Origin: Alphaproteobacteria bacterium
Lineage (GTDB): Bacteria; Pseudomonadota; Alphaproteobacteria; SMXQ01
Assembly (NCBI GenBank): GCA_030831315.1
Contig: JAURLI010000034.1
Coordinates: 1-55,592, forward strand
DNA: 55,592 nt
Reading direction: 5' to 3'
Shown: piece after piece, positions 53,882-55,592 of the stretch
How positions within the stretch are numbered: the stretch's first letter is position 1
Layout of the letters: the number at the start of each line of letters is the position of its first letter
The notes under the pieces: model-generated
Seen by the model: only the letters and a program-made list of their open reading frames with translations
What the model was told of the DNA's origin: nothing
Database searches by the model: none
Program-made: the position numbers and the translations under genes

Positions 53882-54277
53882 ATGGCCCAGGCATCAGCCC
53901 GTTCGTCGGCCAAGGGCAAGACCGGAAAGGGCGGCGTGAACGTCGCCGCAATCGCCGCGGAGCGCTTTGGCGCGCCGCGCCACGACCGGCGCTTGACCGA
54001 CAAGATCCTTGCCGCATTCAACCACGCCTATGCGACCGGCGCCGTTCACACGGCCAACCACCTGAAGGCGGTTCTGGCCGATGTCGAAGAAAAAGAACGT
54101 GCCCGCTACGCACGGCGCAATTCGACCGCGCTGAGCCAGGCCGACCTTTGGATTGCTTTTGTCGAGGCGCGTAATCGCTACAATTCCCTTTGCGAAAAGG
54201 GGGATGACGCGCCGGGAGCCGAAAAGGCGCTCGAGTCCATGAAAGACGCCTATCGCGCCTGGTCGGAAAGCGTCTGA
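53882..54277 (+). CDS. small basic protein of unknown function
   Basis: Unrecognised gene of 131 residues, starting at ATG 53882. The first 20 residues are Lys/Ser/Gly-rich (SARSSAKGKTGKGG) and look disordered. Residues 40-130 look mainly helical (LTDKILAAFNHAYATG, LKAVLADVEEKERARYARR, LWIAFVEARNRY). The composition with several His and Arg could suit RNA, DNA or protein binding, but no domain is recognised. Coding quality is good: high third-position GC throughout and a proper stop. An AAAAGG motif lies upstream as a weak ribosome site. terC follows after 82 bases. Confidence 0.65.
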   Translation: MAQASARSSAKGKTGKGGVNVAAIAAERFGAPRHDRRLTDKILAAFNHAYATGAVHTANHLKAVLADVEEKERARYARRNSTALSQADLWIAFVEARNRYNSLCEKGDDAPGAEKALESMKDAYRAWSESV

Positions 54278-54359
54278 TTAAAAAAAGCGACCGGCTGCCT
54301 TTTCCTCTGTCCGGTTTTGCTTCTCAACGCCGGGGCGGTCCGTGTAGTCTCGCCCCGTC

Positions 54360-55076
54360 ATGATCGAGTACCTCTCCGACCCGACGATCTGGCTGAGTTT
54401 CGCCACCCTTGCGCTGCTCGAGATCATTCTCGGCATCGACAACATCATTTTTATTTCCATCGTTGCCGAAAAGCTGCCGCCTGAACGGCGCGCTTCCGCG
54501 CGCTTCATCGGCCTCAGCCTCGCGCTGCTGATGCGCGTGGCACTCCTGTTCTCGCTGGCGTGGATCATTACCCTGACGGCGCCGGTCCTCAACGTGGCTG
54601 GCAAGGGCCTGTCGTGGCGCGATCTCATCTTGCTGGCCGGCGGCCTTTTCCTGCTCGCCAAGGCAACGATGGAGATCTACAGCACTGTCGAAGGCATGGA
54701 GCACAAGGCGCAGCCGTCCGCGGTCGCGACCGGTTTTGCCGCCATCATCGGGCAGATAATCCTGCTCGATCTCGTGTTTTCCTTCGATTCGATCCTGACG
54801 GCGGTCGGCCTCACCGATGAACTGCCGGTCATGATCGCCGCCGTCGTCGTTTCCATCATCGTGATGATGGTTGCCGCGGGGCCGGTATCGGCTTTCGTCG
54901 AAAAAAATCTCAGTATCAAGATGCTGGCGCTCGCCTTCCTCGTGCTGATCGGGATGGTGCTGTTGGCCGATGGGCTCGGCTTCCACATACCCAAGGGCTA
55001 CGTCTACGCCTCGGTCGGCTTCTCGCTGGCAGTCCAGGCGCTGGTCCTGCTGGCACACCGCCGCCGCGGTCTTTAG
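54360..55076 (+). CDS. TerC family integral membrane protein
   Basis: Polytopic inner-membrane protein of 238 residues. The TerC signature is present: LLEIILGIDNIIFISIVAEKLP (in part) with the conserved acidic ILGIDN, and the second copy LDLVFSFDSILTAVGL. Seven or so membrane helices are visible. TerC relatives are linked to tellurite resistance and, for Alx/YkoY types, to manganese export. No yybP-ykoY riboswitch precedes it. It is followed by a 20-bp palindrome. Confidence 0.9.
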   Translation: MIEYLSDPTIWLSFATLALLEIILGIDNIIFISIVAEKLPPERRASARFIGLSLALLMRVALLFSLAWIITLTAPVLNVAGKGLSWRDLILLAGGLFLLAKATMEIYSTVEGMEHKAQPSAVATGFAAIIGQIILLDLVFSFDSILTAVGLTDELPVMIAAVVVSIIVMMVAAGPVSAFVEKNLSIKMLALAFLVLIGMVLLADGLGFHIPKGYVYASVGFSLAVQALVLLAHRRRGL

Positions 55077-55096
55077 GCTGGCCGGCACGGGGCGGG

Positions 55097-55116
55097 GGAT
55101 GCGCGATCGCGCATCC
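55097..55116. repeat. 20-bp perfect palindrome upstream of the molybdenum hydroxylase gene
   Basis: The sequence GGATGCGCGA followed by its exact reverse complement, with no spacer and GCGATCGC at the centre. It lies 21 bases after terC and 63 bases before the next start. No T-tract follows on the plus strand. It could be an operator or a cruciform-forming site. Confidence 0.55.
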
Positions 55117-55178
55117 GCGGCTAGAATGCTGCCAACAGACAGATAATCCCCGCAAAGCGGGCCTCAGGGAGGGCAGTC

Positions 55179-55592
55179 ATGGGTGAATTCGCAATCGGCC
55201 AGCCGGTGGCGCGTTTCGAGGATCAGCGCCTGTTGCGCGGCGGCGGTCGCTATTCCGATGATATCTCCCTGCCGGGGATGGTGCATGGCGTCCTCGTGCG
55301 ATCGCCCCATGCCCATGCGCGCATCGTTCGCGTCGATACCGATGCCGCGAAAGCCGCCCCGGGCGTGCTTGCGGTGTTGACCGGTGCCGACTGGGCGGCT
55401 TCGGGCCACGGCAACCTTCCGGTCTCCAAGGCCGCGTGGAAGCGTCCGGGCGGGCAGGGCATGTACCGGCCGCCTTACCCGGCGCTGGTTGCCGACCGCG
55501 TGCGCTATGTCGGCGATCCGGTCGCCTTCGTCGTCGCGGAAACCCGCGCCCAGGCGATCGATGCGGCGGATCTGGTCACCGTCGAATACGAA
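55179..55592 (+). CDS. xanthine dehydrogenase family molybdopterin-binding subunit (3' end outside the window)
   Basis: The first 138 codons of a large molybdenum hydroxylase subunit (xanthine dehydrogenase / CO-dehydrogenase-like CoxL family). The start at ATG 55179 is preceded by GGGAGGG. Visible family features are IGQPVARFEDQRLLRGGGRY, SPHAHARI near residue 47, and DRVRYVGDPVAFVVAET, the aldehyde-oxidase N-terminal domain. The Mo-binding region lies beyond the window, so carbon monoxide, xanthine and other substrates cannot be told apart. Confidence 0.85.
   Translation, partial: MGEFAIGQPVARFEDQRLLRGGGRYSDDISLPGMVHGVLVRSPHAHARIVRVDTDAAKAAPGVLAVLTGADWAASGHGNLPVSKAAWKRPGGQGMYRPPYPALVADRVRYVGDPVAFVVAETRAQAIDAADLVTVEYE

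Noticed and set aside
54278-54359. A yybP-ykoY manganese riboswitch before terC
   Set aside because: Only 82 bases are available, and I see only a 6-bp inverted repeat (GGGGCG/CGCCCC), not the conserved riboswitch loops.
1-55592. CRISPR arrays, prophage, insertion sequences, tRNA or rRNA genes
   Set aside because: No regularly spaced repeats, transposase or phage-like frames, or tRNA-like foldings were found in the short intergenic gaps.

Overview
The window is a dense, high-GC stretch of chromosome from an alphaproteobacterium, most likely of the Rhodospirillales type. The evidence is the alphaproteobacterial gene set (divK-pleD, hdaA, an EipB/DUF1849 protein, aa3 oxidase subunit IV, GatCAB), the gene order DUF2066 - CDP-alcohol transferase - AI-2E transporter - hdaA - ppk - ppx - rnd - aspS, and the frequent 4-base start/stop overlaps. 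Nearly every gene is housekeeping. I see no IS element, prophage, CRISPR array, rRNA or tRNA, and no gap longer than about 280 bases.

Layout. 1-5 kb: the tail of fabF, then mltG, a convergent SDR oxidoreductase, yicC and gmk. 4.7-12.4 kb, minus strand: an envelope cluster transcribed lptF-lptG-lptD-surA-pdxA-rsmA. 12.6-15.1 kb: pepA-holC-ndk, closed by a strong terminator. 15.2-17.1 kb, minus strand: a 40-residue cytochrome oxidase subunit IV gene and purM-purN. 17.3-28.2 kb: an overlapping four-gene operon ending in hdaA, then ppk1-ppx (polyphosphate), rnd and aspS, with a SixA-like phosphatase facing hdaA. 28.4-33.7 kb: a SPOR lipoprotein, a diguanylate cyclase, an EipB-like periplasmic protein whose ribosome-binding site lies in a hairpin, a beta carbonic anhydrase, and the cell-cycle pair divK-pleD. 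33.8-42.3 kb, minus strand: rpmG, an S41 protease, DUF983, rnr, topA, dprA. 42.3-46.1 kb, minus strand: plsY, a dihydroorotase-like gene, pyrB and ruvX. 46.1-49.4 kb: gatCAB. 49.4-55.6 kb: a DM13 protein, five tandem GST paralogues, two unrecognised small genes, terC, and the start of a molybdenum hydroxylase large subunit.

The most unusual feature is the pyrimidine locus. The aspartate carbamoyltransferase reading frame carries an extra N-terminal Cro/YdaS-like helix-turn-helix domain with no stop codon between the two. A perfect 7-bp inverted repeat lies just upstream in an AT-rich promoter-like segment. The downstream dihydroorotase has lost both histidines of its first metal-binding motif (Arg66 and Leu68 instead). 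Together this looks like a PyrB-PyrC' type ATCase holoenzyme in which the catalytic chain may also bind DNA and control its own operon. That is inference, but it is testable. Other points of interest are the five-gene YfcG-like GST array, the sequestered Shine-Dalgarno of the EipB gene, the TTG start of rnr, and several long palindromes in intergenic DNA.

Functional links: the window combines envelope biogenesis (LPS export, outer-membrane folding, peptidoglycan trimming, PlsY and PgsA-like lipid enzymes), replication and cell-cycle control (HolC, HdaA, TopA, DivK, PleD), translation (AspS with GatCAB, RpmG, RsmA) and nucleotide synthesis (PurM, PurN, PyrB, Gmk, Ndk).
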